Below, in pieces: positions 13,793 to 24,578 of a DNA stretch of 64,000 nt. Where the stretch lies: the NCBI RefSeq assembly GCF_007655135.1, contig NC_045129.1, forward strand, positions 2,790,001 through 2,854,000, read 5' to 3'. This stretch comes from Punica granatum (taxonomy: Eukaryota; Streptophyta; Magnoliopsida; Myrtales; Lythraceae). The notes beneath the pieces were generated by a model, which saw only the letters and a program-made list of their open reading frames with translations, ran no database searches and was not told the DNA's origin. The position numbers were made by a program, and so were the translations under genes. Within the stretch, counting starts at the first letter, position 1. Every line of letters starts with the position of its first letter.

Positions 13793-15551
13793 TTAAGCAT
13801 GAGGCTCAGTGCGGATAGGGAGACCACTGACGAGGACTGGGAAAGGGTTGTAGATGATTTTCTCATCGGGGATGGTTTTCTTCCATCTGAAATTGGTCAC
13901 CAGATTGTGCATGACAACAAGCACCAGTACCCTGGCATATTCCTTCCCTGGGCACATTCGAGGTCCTCCTCCAAAGGGTACGAAAGTGTACGGCACAGGT
14001 CCACTCCCCTTGAATCTTGAGGGATCAAACTTTTCCGGATCAGGGAAGTATTGGGGGTCCTTGTGCGTCGAGTATGGAGTCCAGTGAGTCTGAATGCATG
14101 ATCCGTGTTAACTATAACACAGATTATTAATATATGCAATCCCTGATAAAACCAAAACATTAATTCATAACCTGACCTTCCAACCCTTGGGAATGGTAAA
14201 GCCGGAGTAAGTGAAGTCCTTTATCACCTCTCGGTAGCCGCCTGGACCAGCGGGGCAAAGCCTCATGACTTCACAGGCAACCATCCAGGAGTACCTCATC
14301 TTCTGTACGTCATCCCAGTTGAGTAACTCATCGGGCCCTTTGCTCCTCGCAATTTCCGTCTGCTCTGCTCACACGAAACCCAGACGGTAGCGAGGGGATT
14401 AATTAGCATGTCAGTTATAAATTTTACATGCTTTTATTCATTTAACAGCTATACTTCTTCAAAATTGCGAGTACGTGCTCAACAACAAATTTGAGTTAGC
14501 AAGCTTCAATAATCAATAAGGGACTATGATAAGAAGGCAATATATGATCACATATTTTACCTTTCAAGACTTGCTTGTAGACATCAGGATACTCAGCAAG
14601 ATAGTTCATCACAAACGTTATCGTAGTACTGATCGTGCCGTGGCTTCCAATGAGATTTGCAATGATCGTATTACCAATTTCGGTATCCTTCATGATTGGC
14701 TGGCCACTCTCATCTTTCGCCAACAGCATCCGGGAAAGCAAGTCCTTCACCACTATATCCTTCTCGTCCACAATCTCCTTCTTCCGACAGTTTATAATGG
14801 ACAGCAGGTCCTCGCGCATGCTCTTCCCTGCTTGAACCGCCTTGTTGAAAGCAGTCCCTGGGAAGTTTATGGGCACCGACAAGAGACCAGCGGTGACGAG
14901 AGCAAAATTGTGCTCAATCCTGGCGAGGTGCGCGGGATCATGGATGCTCATTATGAGACGACAGGACAAGGCAAAAGTGTACTTTTTTAACAGTGGGAAA
15001 GCCCTGACTTCCCCATATGGGGCCCAATCAGCTTCCAGGTGCTGCTTTGCCATGGAGTCCATGATGGGTATGTAACGCTGGAGCGCTTCAGGCTTGACAA
15101 ACTCGAGATTGAAGCTCCGGCTCTTGGCGACTGCGTCGCTATTGTAGAAGTTATCCATATCCACAGCCTCGGGGTCGGGGAACTCCAGGACCATATTGAT
15201 GGAGCGGGGCCACCACGAGGTGACATACTTGTTCTCACCAGAGAAGAGGAACTTGTTGCCGGAAGCTCCGCAGAACACGGCCACGTCACCCATGCCCAGC
15301 AGAGAGGTTCGGAAGATGTCAGAGGAGTACCTGCTGGTCCTGTCTGTGACAAACTTCTCGGGGGTGCCGTTGCGACCAGCCATGACGAAGTCCAGGGTCT
15401 CCCCGATGATTGGCCATCCAATCCTGCCAGGTGGAAGATTAAGGGCTGTGCCATCAGCTCCTGATTTATGTCTGCGGACGAGGTAGATGGTGAGAGAGAG
15501 GGAGACATAGAGGATGGCGATGTAAAGCGTGCAAGTTTCGAAAAGATCCAT
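13793..15551 (-). CDS. cytochrome P450, CYP716 family (triterpene oxidase-like), copy 3
   Basis: Model: exon 1 15551-14561, exon 2 14364-14177, exon 3 14089-13793, all GT-AG, giving 491 aa. Family members are ER-anchored monooxygenases; many CYP716A enzymes oxidise C-28 of amyrin or lupeol scaffolds. Seen here: an N-terminal membrane segment (about 9-25), the LPPG hinge (39-42), the ExxR motif EVMR (362-365), FDPSRF (414-419), and the heme loop [10 protein letters not shown] (432-441) with the thiolate Cys439. Length and exon pattern fit the family. Odd: helix I reads GSHGT (302-306), where the family normally has an acidic residue before Thr (GGHDT type), so Gly305 replaces the acid of the acid-alcohol pair. 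It is the only intact copy in the array. It may be a weakly active or neofunctionalised enzyme, or a recent pseudogene. Substrate cannot be deduced. Confidence 0.88.
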
Positions 15552-16420
15552 CGATCAGATCGGTCTGTTCAATGATCTCCTTGATCGATCGATACTGAGT
15601 AGCCAATGCTAATAGACATATACACACATACAGAGGCTTCTGAGAGGAGATAGGGTAGCGTAAATGCGCAATTATTAGTTGACAATTAAGAGAGCACGCG
15701 ACGAGGAAAGATATATTAAATTACATTTATATATTTAAGAAAAAAACTAACAACTTGGGTTGACATGTTAAGGAGTGATCAAGTTGCACATCTCGTTGAA
15801 AAACTAACCTGTGTTCCACATGGGATCAAGAGGAAGAGGGTGGACTCACGAAAGGCAAAATTATTTATACATGATGGATGATAGGTTAACGAATACTTTA
15901 ATATATTACTTATTATTTATTTATATACATCTGATGCATACGTAACCAATTGAATCAATATATATATATATATATATACATCTCCCTAATTAATATGCTG
16001 CCTGATATTCATGCGGAGGAATTGCGGGGAGTAAGTCGAGCAGTGGTGAGGTGCAGAATAGAATTATGGATAGAAATGTCGATTATGAAGAGATTTGCGG
16101 GACCATTGGGAGGCAGCTGAGCGGCCTATGTTCGGCGTAATCTGGCAAATAATAAGTGTACGTAATCCGGCCTCTTTCTAATCTTGGGCAATGAATAAAG
16201 TTTCATCTATGGACCAGATATAATTACCTCTAGCTCTCCGTTGGCAATAAGTGCACGTAAACCACATTATGCTTTTCCTGTGAAATGAGTGAGCCGTGTG
16301 TATATTTCCCTGTGTTGTTGCGAGATTATTTTCTTTGATGTTAAGAGTCCAAACTATATTTATTTCATAAATGATTTCCTCATTTATCATGTAAAATTAT
16401 ATGAAATACAGAAAGAAGGG
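15552..16420. other. intergenic, upstream of P450 copy 3
   Basis: No gene. A (TA)n run lies at about 15958-15977. No clear TATA box was found in the first 100 bp upstream of the start. Confidence 0.4.
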
Positions 16421-17795
16421 ATTTTTTTTTTTTTGGTACGTAAACGAGGCAAAAGCGCAGGCAAAAGTATCGGGGCATGGAGGTCCCAGAAATGTCACCT
16501 AGCAACAAAGGACCTAGGCCATTAGGAACCGAAGGCAAAAAATGAAAACCCAACGGCAAAGATAAAGCTCTCCTCGCTAGCCAATCCACGTAGCAATTGC
16601 CTTCCCTGTAAGTATGGACCATCGAGACCTCCCAATCTCTTGCCAACAAGCTTTGAACATCAGACAGCAAAAAGGGTCCTCCAACGACCTGCCCCGCAAT
16701 TAGTTCCCTAGTAGAAGTCGAATCGGTCTCTAGAACCAGCTTTCGACATCCCATGTCCCACGACTTGGAGTCCTGACCGCACCCCCCACATCTCGGCGAG
16801 TGACGACGAGGCAGTCCCGATATTGTGCATAGATCCCATCACCCAATTACCACAAGAATCTCTGATGACACCACTTGCCCCAGCCGGACCCCGATTGCCT
16901 CAAGCTGCCCCATCTGTATTCAATTTGAACCATCCGGCGTCTAGTTCAATCCATCGAATCATCTTCCACTGTCTTCCCGACACCGGCGAAAATTTCTATT
17001 TCGCTTCCCTTGCCTTGGCAAAGGCATGAGCTGTACGAAGGATATCTCCTGCTTCATCGGAAGGCCTTCTGAAGCCGGCCTGGAAATGCTCTTTGTTCCT
17101 CCAATTCCACAGCAACCAACACCCGACAGCAAATATACCAGTCCATCTCGGCAAATCCCTTACCCAAAGGTTCGAAAGTAGTCAATCATCAAGAGGCCGA
17201 TTGAAGAAATTCGGCTAAAATCAAGAAGAAACTAACCTCGACCACACTGCCCTTGTCAAAGCACAGTCCCTGAGCACATGGATAGGAGTTTCCTGAGCCT
17301 CGTGACATTTGTGGCACAGGGAAGAGGCAACAATATTACGACGTGCACGGAGTTCATTAGTGAGAAGCCGATCCTTCACCACTAACCAAAGAAAATGGCG
17401 AATTCTCTCGGGTCCATCCCAGGACCAAATGAGTTGCCATATCAGTTTATGAGAATTCCAAGAATGGCCTGCAACAAGCTCATATGCAGAGGAAACCAAG
17501 CACTCGCCCGTGCTAGATAATCTCCAAAAGATAGAATCATTCCCCATACTAAGTTGCAGAAACAGATACCTGCAATGCGAAGGAGGGTGGATTGATCGAC
17601 AAAAGGAGCAAAGGAGTCCCACATCCAGCTATCCTCTGTAGAGACAAAGTCTCAAACAGGTCTGTTCCTAAGATGCTCAAGCACAGACGACAAAGCCTGC
17701 ATAAGAGAATCAGAATTTGGCACCCATCTGTCTTCCAAAATCGAGCACGATTTCCATCTCTGATTAGCCAGCCAGTCCCACGAGATACACTATCT
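16421..17795 (-). mobile_element. 5'-truncated LINE, 3' end with zf-RVT and RNase H
   Basis: On the minus strand, 17622-17221 encodes the zinc-binding region that follows reverse transcriptase in plant LINEs (AYELVAGHSWN, WDGPERIRHFLWL, CHKCHEAQETPIHVLRDC). A degenerate linker follows (AVGCWLLWNWRNKEHF). Then 16754-16440 encodes an RNase H-like domain (LVLETDSTSTRELI, then YREGNCYVDWLARRAL). A run of A on the minus strand at about 16434-16421 marks the poly(A) tail. Stops and frame changes in the linker show it is dead. Endonuclease and reverse transcriptase are absent, as expected for a 5'-truncated insertion. It sits in the spacer between P450 copies 3 and 4. Confidence 0.8.
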
Positions 17796-17799
17796 GATA

Positions 17800-18490
17800 T
17801 ACACTAGACATATAGATATGCTAAGAAATCGATATTTTATGCATATGGCGTTAATGGTACAAATTTATACTATCTGATAAATATGAGAATAAATGTAAAT
17901 TGTTACCTCTTGTGGTTTTTTATTTTCTAATTGACAACTATACTTATATATGTTCAAGCATAAAATATAATATTTCCTGAACATGCCTTAACATTAATTA
18001 TCATATTATATTATATATATATATATATATATATTGGGTGAAATTATCATATATTTTTAAAATTGTGTGTTTCTTTTCATGTTTGAAAAAATTTTCAATT
18101 TAAAAATATTTTTTCGATTTAAATTATTTTTAGTTGTTTTGCTTTCCTAAATTATTTTCCCAACATTCACGTGAATTCTGATCTGGAATAGTAAAATCCC
18201 CTATAATGTTGCGAAGGGGTAGCTGGACTCTGTTAAATTAATTTATTATCGCATTGGCGGAATGAAATTTTGAATGTGCAATACTAACAAAACGTAAACT
18301 AAATTATCAAACATAAATAATGATCGCTGCCAACATTACAGTATAATTATTTTAATTTTTAGTAAATAAGTTTCTACATAAAATACTTAATTATTTGACA
18401 TTACTTAATTATTATTAAGAAAAGTGCAACGAGCTGATTTTCATATAATTTTCATGGATGTAAAAGAAAATGACAATTGAGAAAAAAAAA
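17800..18490. other. intergenic, AT-rich with (AT)n
   Basis: No gene. A TA microsatellite lies at about 18012-18034. Confidence 0.4.
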
Positions 18491-18492
18491 AG

Positions 18493-18646
18493 GTTTAGTG
18501 TAATATACAGTACAAAGCACTGACTTGAAATCAAGAGATCTTGGGTTTCAACCTCACTAGTAGAACTTATGAGTCTCTTTATTTCGCTTTATCTCCTATC
18601 ATTATACTAACCTCATAAGTCTCCCTTATGACCTAAAAAAAAATGA
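18493..18646 (+). mobile_element. SINE-like repeat, family X, copy 1
   Basis: It contains a tRNA-like stretch with gacttgaaatc (an anticodon-arm-like segment as in tRNA-Ser) and a box B-like gggtttcaacctc. It ends in a 3' part cctcataagtctccctta followed by A-rich sequence. The 3' part is shared with 20628-20792. Two copies with a common tail and A-rich end argue for a dispersed SINE. The 5' boundary is approximate. Confidence 0.5.
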
Positions 18647-18751
18647 CAACTTGAGGGAAATCCTAGATGTGTACCATGGTCACACACCCACACATAAATG
18701 TATAAGGATACATGGAGTTATTGAACTGATCATCTTCATGTAGTCCTTGGC

Positions 18752-20471
18752 GTAGATATGAGGTTCAATGCGAATAGCAAGACCGCTGGCAGGGACCAGA
18801 ATAGGGTTGTAGATGATTTTCTCATCAGGGATAGCTGTCTTCCATCTGAACTTGGTCACCAGATTGTGCATGAAAACAAGTATGTGCATACTCCTTCCCT
18901 GGGCACGTTCGAGGTCCTCCTCCGAAGGGTACGAAAGTGAACGGCACAGGCCCACTCCCCTCGAATCTTGAAGGATCTAACTTCTCCGGGTCAGGGAAGT
19001 ATTTGGGGTCCTTGTGAGTGGAGTGTACCGTCCATTGTGTGTGCGAGAAAGCCGTAGATTAACATGACAACATATATAATCCGATACATGATGACCTCTG
19101 AAAATAATTTATAACTAACCTTCCGACCCTTGGGAATGGTAAAGCCAGAGTAAGTGAAATCCTTTATTGCCTCTCGGAAGGCACCTGGATTAGGGGGGCA
19201 CAGCCTCATGACCTCGCAAGCAACCATCCAGGAGTACCTCATCTTCTGTATGTCGTCCCAGTTGAGTAACTCATCGGGCCTTTGCTCCTCGCAATTTCCA
19301 TCTGCTCTGCTCACATGGGATCAATTAAAAGGGGATTAGTCCGTTAGTTTTATGTGCTTTTTTCATTAGAACGTATTAATTAACGGCTAGTTCTGCGTGG
19401 ACTTTTGCTCTTCTCCTACATAAAATTTTTCACTCGATCTATCAGTGATCTGCAGCTGAACAAGCTTCGAAAATCAATAAGAGACTGTAATGTGGAAGAA
19501 GAGGTGGGGCCAGGTGAGCAGCTGCCAATGTATCTACACGACTTGTACCTTTCAAGACCCGCTCGTATACGTTGGGATGCTCGGCAAGGTATTTCACCAC
19601 AAATGTGATCATGGTACTGCTCGATTCATGGCTTGCAAGGAGTTTAGTTATGATTGTATTACCAATCTCGGTCTCCTTCATGACTGGCTGGCCATTCTCA
19701 TCCTCTGCAAGCAGCATCCGGGACAGGAAGTCCTTCGCCACCATGTCCTTGTTCTCCATAATCTCCTTTTTCGTCCTCTTTATAATGGGCAGCAGATCAA
19801 AGCGCAAGCTCTTCCCTGCATGGATCGCCTTGTTGTAAGCTGTCCCTGGAAAGTTTAGGGGCGCCAACATAATGCCGGCGGTTGCCAGAGCAAACGTGTG
19901 CGCAAGCCTAGTGACGCAAGCGGGATCCTGGACTCTCATTAAGGGACGACAGGACAAGGCAAGGGTGTCCTTCTTTAGCAGTGGGAAGACCCTGACATCC
20001 TCATGGGGGGGCCAATCAGCTTCCAGGTGCTGCCTTGCCATTTAGTCCATGATGGGTATGTAAAGCTGGATCTCTTCAGGCTTGACGAACTCGAGAATGA
20101 ACCTCCGAGTTTTGGCGACTGCATCGTCAATGGAGTAGTTATCCATGCTGTTGGGGTCGGGGGAACTCCATGACATTCTTCATGGAGCGGGGCCACCATG
20201 CAGAAACGAACTTGTTCTCACCAGAGAAGAGGAACTTGTTGCCCGAAGGGCCGCGGAACAAGGCCACATTGTTGCCCAGGCCCAGCAGAGAGGTCCGGAA
20301 GACGTCAGAGGAGTACCTGCCGGTCCTGTCCATGACAAACTTGTCAGGTGTGGCGCTGCGGTTGGCCATGACCAAGTCCAGGGTCTCCCTGATGATTGGC
20401 TAATATCCCGTCTTGCCTGGTGGTAGATTAAGGAGGGCGAGGTAAAGTGCGCAAGTGTAGAAGAGATCCAT
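18752..20471 (-). pseudogene. CYP716-type P450 pseudogene, copy 4
   Basis: It runs from an ATG at 20471 (MDLFYTCALYLALL) to the position of the old stop at 18752. There the stop codon has become TAC, so the frame runs on past EPHI. The linker between membrane anchor and hinge is deleted. A TGG codon of the GYWPII motif is TAG, there is a frameshift near 20155, and a stop replaces Ser in the DSMA motif. Helix I reads ASHESSS, keeping an acidic residue. Exon 2 (about 19310-19130) is in good shape with EVMR. Exon 3 has a short deletion after the heme loop. Overall a pseudogene with the same exon layout as copy 3. Confidence 0.85.
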
Positions 20472-20627
20472 TAATTATGAAATGGATCTGAATGAACTGC
20501 AGGAGCCTAATGAAGTGGCCGTTAAAAGTATACGAAGGAGACCAGATGGACAAGGAGGAGCCTCCTAGTGTGTATATTTATACACGTATACTATACATAT
20601 CCGACAAAAAAAATACGCATTATGCTT

Positions 20628-20792
20628 AGAGAAAAGGGTCCCGGTGTACTAGCACAAGACGCGGACCAAGAACCAAGAAGTCCTAAATTAAATCCTCATC
20701 AGTGGGACGTATGTGCTTCATTTATTTCGCTATAATTCACATTCTTGTACTGAACTCATAAGCCTCCCTTATAATAATAAAAAATACACATA
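20628..20792 (+). mobile_element. SINE-like repeat, family X, copy 2
   Basis: It shares with 18493-18646 the sequence around tttatttcgct and the 3' end actcataagcctccctta, followed by an A-rich tail (ataataataaaaaat). The 5' half is more diverged, and its box B is weaker than in the first copy. It lies just upstream of P450 copy 4, with the sister copy just downstream of it. Confidence 0.45.
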
Positions 20793-21261
20793 TACATATA
20801 CATACATTTGCTAGAGAAAGGAAAGTAGGCATTGACTTATGAGCGAGAGAGACGGGACATAAGAATTATATATGAATTTTTAAAATTGAATGAATATTTT
20901 TTATAAGATTTTGACAATTTTTTAAAACATTTTGAGAATATTTAATTATCAATATAATATTTAATAATTTTGAATTTTTGTTTAAGATAAAATATAATTT
21001 CTAATCATATAAATACTAATTCTCAAATCAATATATAAAAATATATATTCATATAAAATACAATTTTCTTATAATATATGGTTACACGGGCGCTCTTTAA
21101 TATAATTTTTTTACTTACTTTATTGGTAAAATTCAAATTAACATTAGTAATATATATCTAATATCTAACATGATAATTTATTTTTGTTGATTATCAATAA
21201 TGATTTGTGGCAGCTTAAAACACTCATATGACAATAAAAAGAAAAAAATAATGATTTATAG
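20793..21261. other. intergenic, very AT-rich
   Basis: No gene or recognisable repeat. Confidence 0.4.
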
Positions 21262-21412
21262 AAGGAGATATAGCTGACTGGATGTTGAATCTCACGGTTT
21301 CGTGATGCTTTCACTTGTTATTGTTAAAGGCCAAATTTGTTCAAGTAGTCAGATGATCGGTAAACTTCCAGAACTGTCCATCCAATTTCAAGCAAGGGCA
21401 TTGTTACTGTAA
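21262..21412 (+). pseudogene. cytochrome b5-like relic, introns only
   Basis: About 150 bp match intron 2 and then intron 4 of the intact CB5LP gene. The junction is the same as in the relic at 13195-13640: both read on from ttaaaggcc or ctaaaggcc into the attcagat-type intron 4 sequence. No exon is left. The intact gene begins about 650 bp downstream on the same strand. Confidence 0.6.
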
Positions 21413-22067
21413 AAAAAAAAAAAATTACTGTATCGGAAAAGCACTCACCTTGGTGTCACACACTTTAGTACTTTACTTTCATCTCTCTCCCTCTCTCTAT
21501 GTGTTTTTACCTTTTCTTTAAAAAAAAAATTTAAGCAGGCCATGTGGGCCCAGAGCAGGCCACGCGAGCACGGGGGAGTGCCGGGGGAGGTGCCTCTTTC
21601 CGCCACGTGGCAGGCGGCACTCCAACCGGCACCCCCCGTTGGACTTGCCCTGAGACTAGCGGAGTAAATTGAGACAGGAGATAAACTTTCGGGAGCAAAC
21701 TGAAAAAAGTAGCATAAAATGAACGCCAAATCTCAATTATCTTCAAAGTTCGGCGCAACCCAGACTGGTGGGCGGGCGGACGGAACAGAACGACAGGGAA
21801 AGGAGCCAATCTGAATCTGTCACGTGACCGATAGATCCCGTTGTCTGTCAGACAGTCACCGCCCGCACAAGAACTTTAAGCTCGATCACTCTCCGGAGCT
21901 CCCGCCCGTCGAAGGCGAGCTGTAATCGGAAAACCCACATCGCCAATTCATCAGGTTACCATTTAAAATCCACCTTTCGACTGTATCATTGCACCGTTGA
22001 AGCAGCTCCAAGGCCTCAGTTTTCTCTGCTATCTTTGTAGCAGAGGATCTGAGTTTGAGTGGAGGCA
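21413..22067. promoter_or_regulatory. upstream region of CB5LP
   Basis: From about 21540 the base composition shifts to GC-rich, including repeated cacgtg or cacgtgg-type hexamers (21541, 21604, 21820), which are G-box-like elements. This probably holds the promoter and 5' UTR of the cytochrome b5-like gene. No TATA box stood out. Confidence 0.35.
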
Positions 22068-23702
22068 ATGCTGCTTGTTGGGGTTGCAGTGGTGTTGGGC
22101 ATTCTCTGCGCTTTTCTACTGCTCCCGCGGAGCCAGAAATCAAGTATTCCCTTTCACTCTGGTTATCTTGGTTGTGTTCAGATTTCGAGATTAATTCTCA
22201 GAAAATGCCGGGTTGAGTTGAAGGGAAAGGACCCAACTGGATTATGATTTTGATCTGAATATACCTTTCAATTGCAGGTAAGAGCAAAGAGATTCGGTCT
22301 AGTGCTGACAGTAAGAAGGTAGGTCTTGACAATTTTCTCTCTTTCGTGCTCTGCAATGTTAGTATTATTCCGTGTATGCTATACCCTGAATGGGTGATGT
22401 TGCCGATGCTCGTAATATCTGAGAGATTCTGTATCATGCTATGGTGTTTTCGTGTGGGACAAGAAGGAGTTATAGGTTAATGGATGCTGAAATTCGCGGT
22501 TTCGAGATGTTTCTTGTGAGTAATTTTGATAAGGGTGTGTTTTAATAAGATCTTTGCTATGCGCCTCAAATGTGGATATGTGAGTTTACTTGTTTAACAA
22601 GGAAAATTTTGTGAGTGTGACGTTATTAAGTGCGCCACTGGAAGAAATGAGTTTGACATTAACTCTGCTGAATGTAAGTGTGAACCGAGAAAACAAAATG
22701 AATATGATATCGTACGTGGGCTATGTTTTATGCCTTTGTTTTGGTCCATCAGATACTCTCAGTTAGCCATCATTGTGGATTACCAGTGGAGTACATAGTT
22801 TGGCTCAATGGAAGTTAAACTGAGGTAAGAAGGTGAAATGACTGTTGGCTTGTTTCTTGTCTTCGTATTCACATTAGGAATCGAAGGTCTATAGCAAGGC
22901 CGAAGTGTCCTTCCACAACAAGAGGGACGATTGCTGGATAATCATAAAAAACAGGGTATCACTTCTTTAACGGCTAAATCACTTGCCACTCGATTTTGGT
23001 CAGAATATTGTTTACCGCTGCTTCAGCACATGGTTTCCTCTAGCTCTGCTGTGTTTGGCATTTTTATTTTTTCGATTTCAAACATTGTAGGTTTATGATG
23101 TCACCTCGTACGTGGAGGAGCACCCTGGTGGTGATGCCATATTAGCACATGCGGGAGATGACTCAACTGAAGGATTTTTTGGGTATGCTTCTATCCTTAC
23201 GAAATAGAATGTACATGAGTCTTGTTCTATTTCACTTCTTTTATTGGTGGAGCTGCCCAATTCAAGTATTCAGATGATCTGCAAACTTGCATATTTGTCC
23301 ATCCAAATTCAAGTCTTATATAAAGTTTAACATAGTTAAAAGGATGTCCTCAGGAAGCTTGTTTAGGACCATTTCTTTATTAGGACTTTATAAATTTCAT
23401 CAAAAATTGCAAACGTTTGAATACTATTGTTCCCAACGCTTAATTACCAGGAGTCTGATTACCTTTAACAAGAGAACTATTTTGCATTATTTCGTAAAGC
23501 CTTAAAACATCGTTATTCGGCGATGCTTACTATTTTCACCCTTGTTCATAATTACTACTTTCATACTCAAATTCACTTTAATTTTTATGTTGTCGGATTA
23601 TCTCTGAAAAGACCTAACTACTCCTTCCTATGCAGGCCGCAGCATGCTACAAGAGTCTTCGACATGATCGAAGATTTCTATATTGGGGATCTCAAGCTAT
23701 GA
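22068..23702 (+). CDS. CB5LP: cytochrome b5-like heme protein (CB5LP type)
   Basis: Model: exons 22068-22143, 22278-22318, 22878-22955, 23091-23182, 23636-23702, all GT-AG, giving 117 aa. The start is the ATG at 22068, since the upstream in-frame codon is GTG. An N-terminal hydrophobic segment (about residues 2-19, LLVGVAVVLGILCAFLLL) anchors the protein in a membrane. The b5 fold follows, with YSKAEVSFHNKRDDCWI, then the heme-ligand motif EEHPGGDAI, and a second His in FFGPQHATRVF. The N-terminal anchor distinguishes it from the usual tail-anchored cytochrome b5 and matches Arabidopsis CB5LP. Cytochrome b5 proteins pass electrons to desaturases and to some P450s. It lies divergently next to the P450 array, and decayed copies of it are interspersed there. 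A partnership with the P450 is plausible but not shown. Confidence 0.92.
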
Positions 23703-24578
23703 CTCTCCTAGCAATTGTTCCTAAATGCATTGTTCGGACACATTTTGGATGTCATTTTTCTCTCTCTGTAGCATTTCTTCTCCCATCTTATTTGTATTTC
23801 GGATTGAATCCTCTTAAAAGAGAACGTTGCAGAATAGACAATATCCTCCAATTGGATGCGTGAATCGAGTGTTTGGATTTCATCCTTACATAACATCAAT
23901 GGCCCCGGGACCAGGAAGATTACAGGTCAACGAGTTTTGCATCTACCATGGAGCTTCGGGTTTATAGTTGGAACTTGGAAGTGAACCTCTTGGGGGGGGG
24001 CACCTTTGAAGGCATTGAGTGAGAATGAAGAATGTGCCAAAATGAATATCACACCCAAAGAGAAGAGGATGAAAGAATGAATATGTGGACTTAACTAGAT
24101 TCCATAGAAGCAAGCATTCACTAATAATGATACAAATTGGTTACGAGACAAAAGAACCAGAGACCACCCTTTTCTTCCCATCTTCAGATCAGAGTTCAAC
24201 TTCTATTCCACACCACACCTTGAATGCATAGAGACCCTATTCTTCGACTCCTACATGCTACGCACTATGAGACATAACTTGTATTCATAACTTATACAAC
24301 AATACGAACTCGCAAAATTAGCCCGGACTGGTGGAGAGAGGCTGAAGGTGAATGAACAATGGTTGAATGAGAAAGAAGATCGATCAACAAATGAACAAAT
24401 ATGAACCCCCAATAAGAATAAGATAGTCCGAACCAGACAAACACCAATTGCTGAGGCCTAAAGGATTGTCCCGAATGTCGGGGTCGAAAGAGTCCACACT
24501 GTTGCTCCTTCAGCAGTCCTTGCCGCCACTCCCACGCCCTCCCGACAATTGGAACGTGAGTACCGAGAATTCTGTGAG
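23703..24578. other. intergenic between convergent genes (3' UTRs)
   Basis: The cytochrome b5-like gene and glucosylceramide synthase converge here. No further coding signal is seen; a G run at 23992-24000 is the only notable feature. Confidence 0.45.

Noticed and set aside
14526..15508. Long open frames on the plus strand and in other minus frames across the P450 exon 1
   Set aside because: They are antisense or shifted shadows of the GC-rich P450 coding sequence and show no protein family features.
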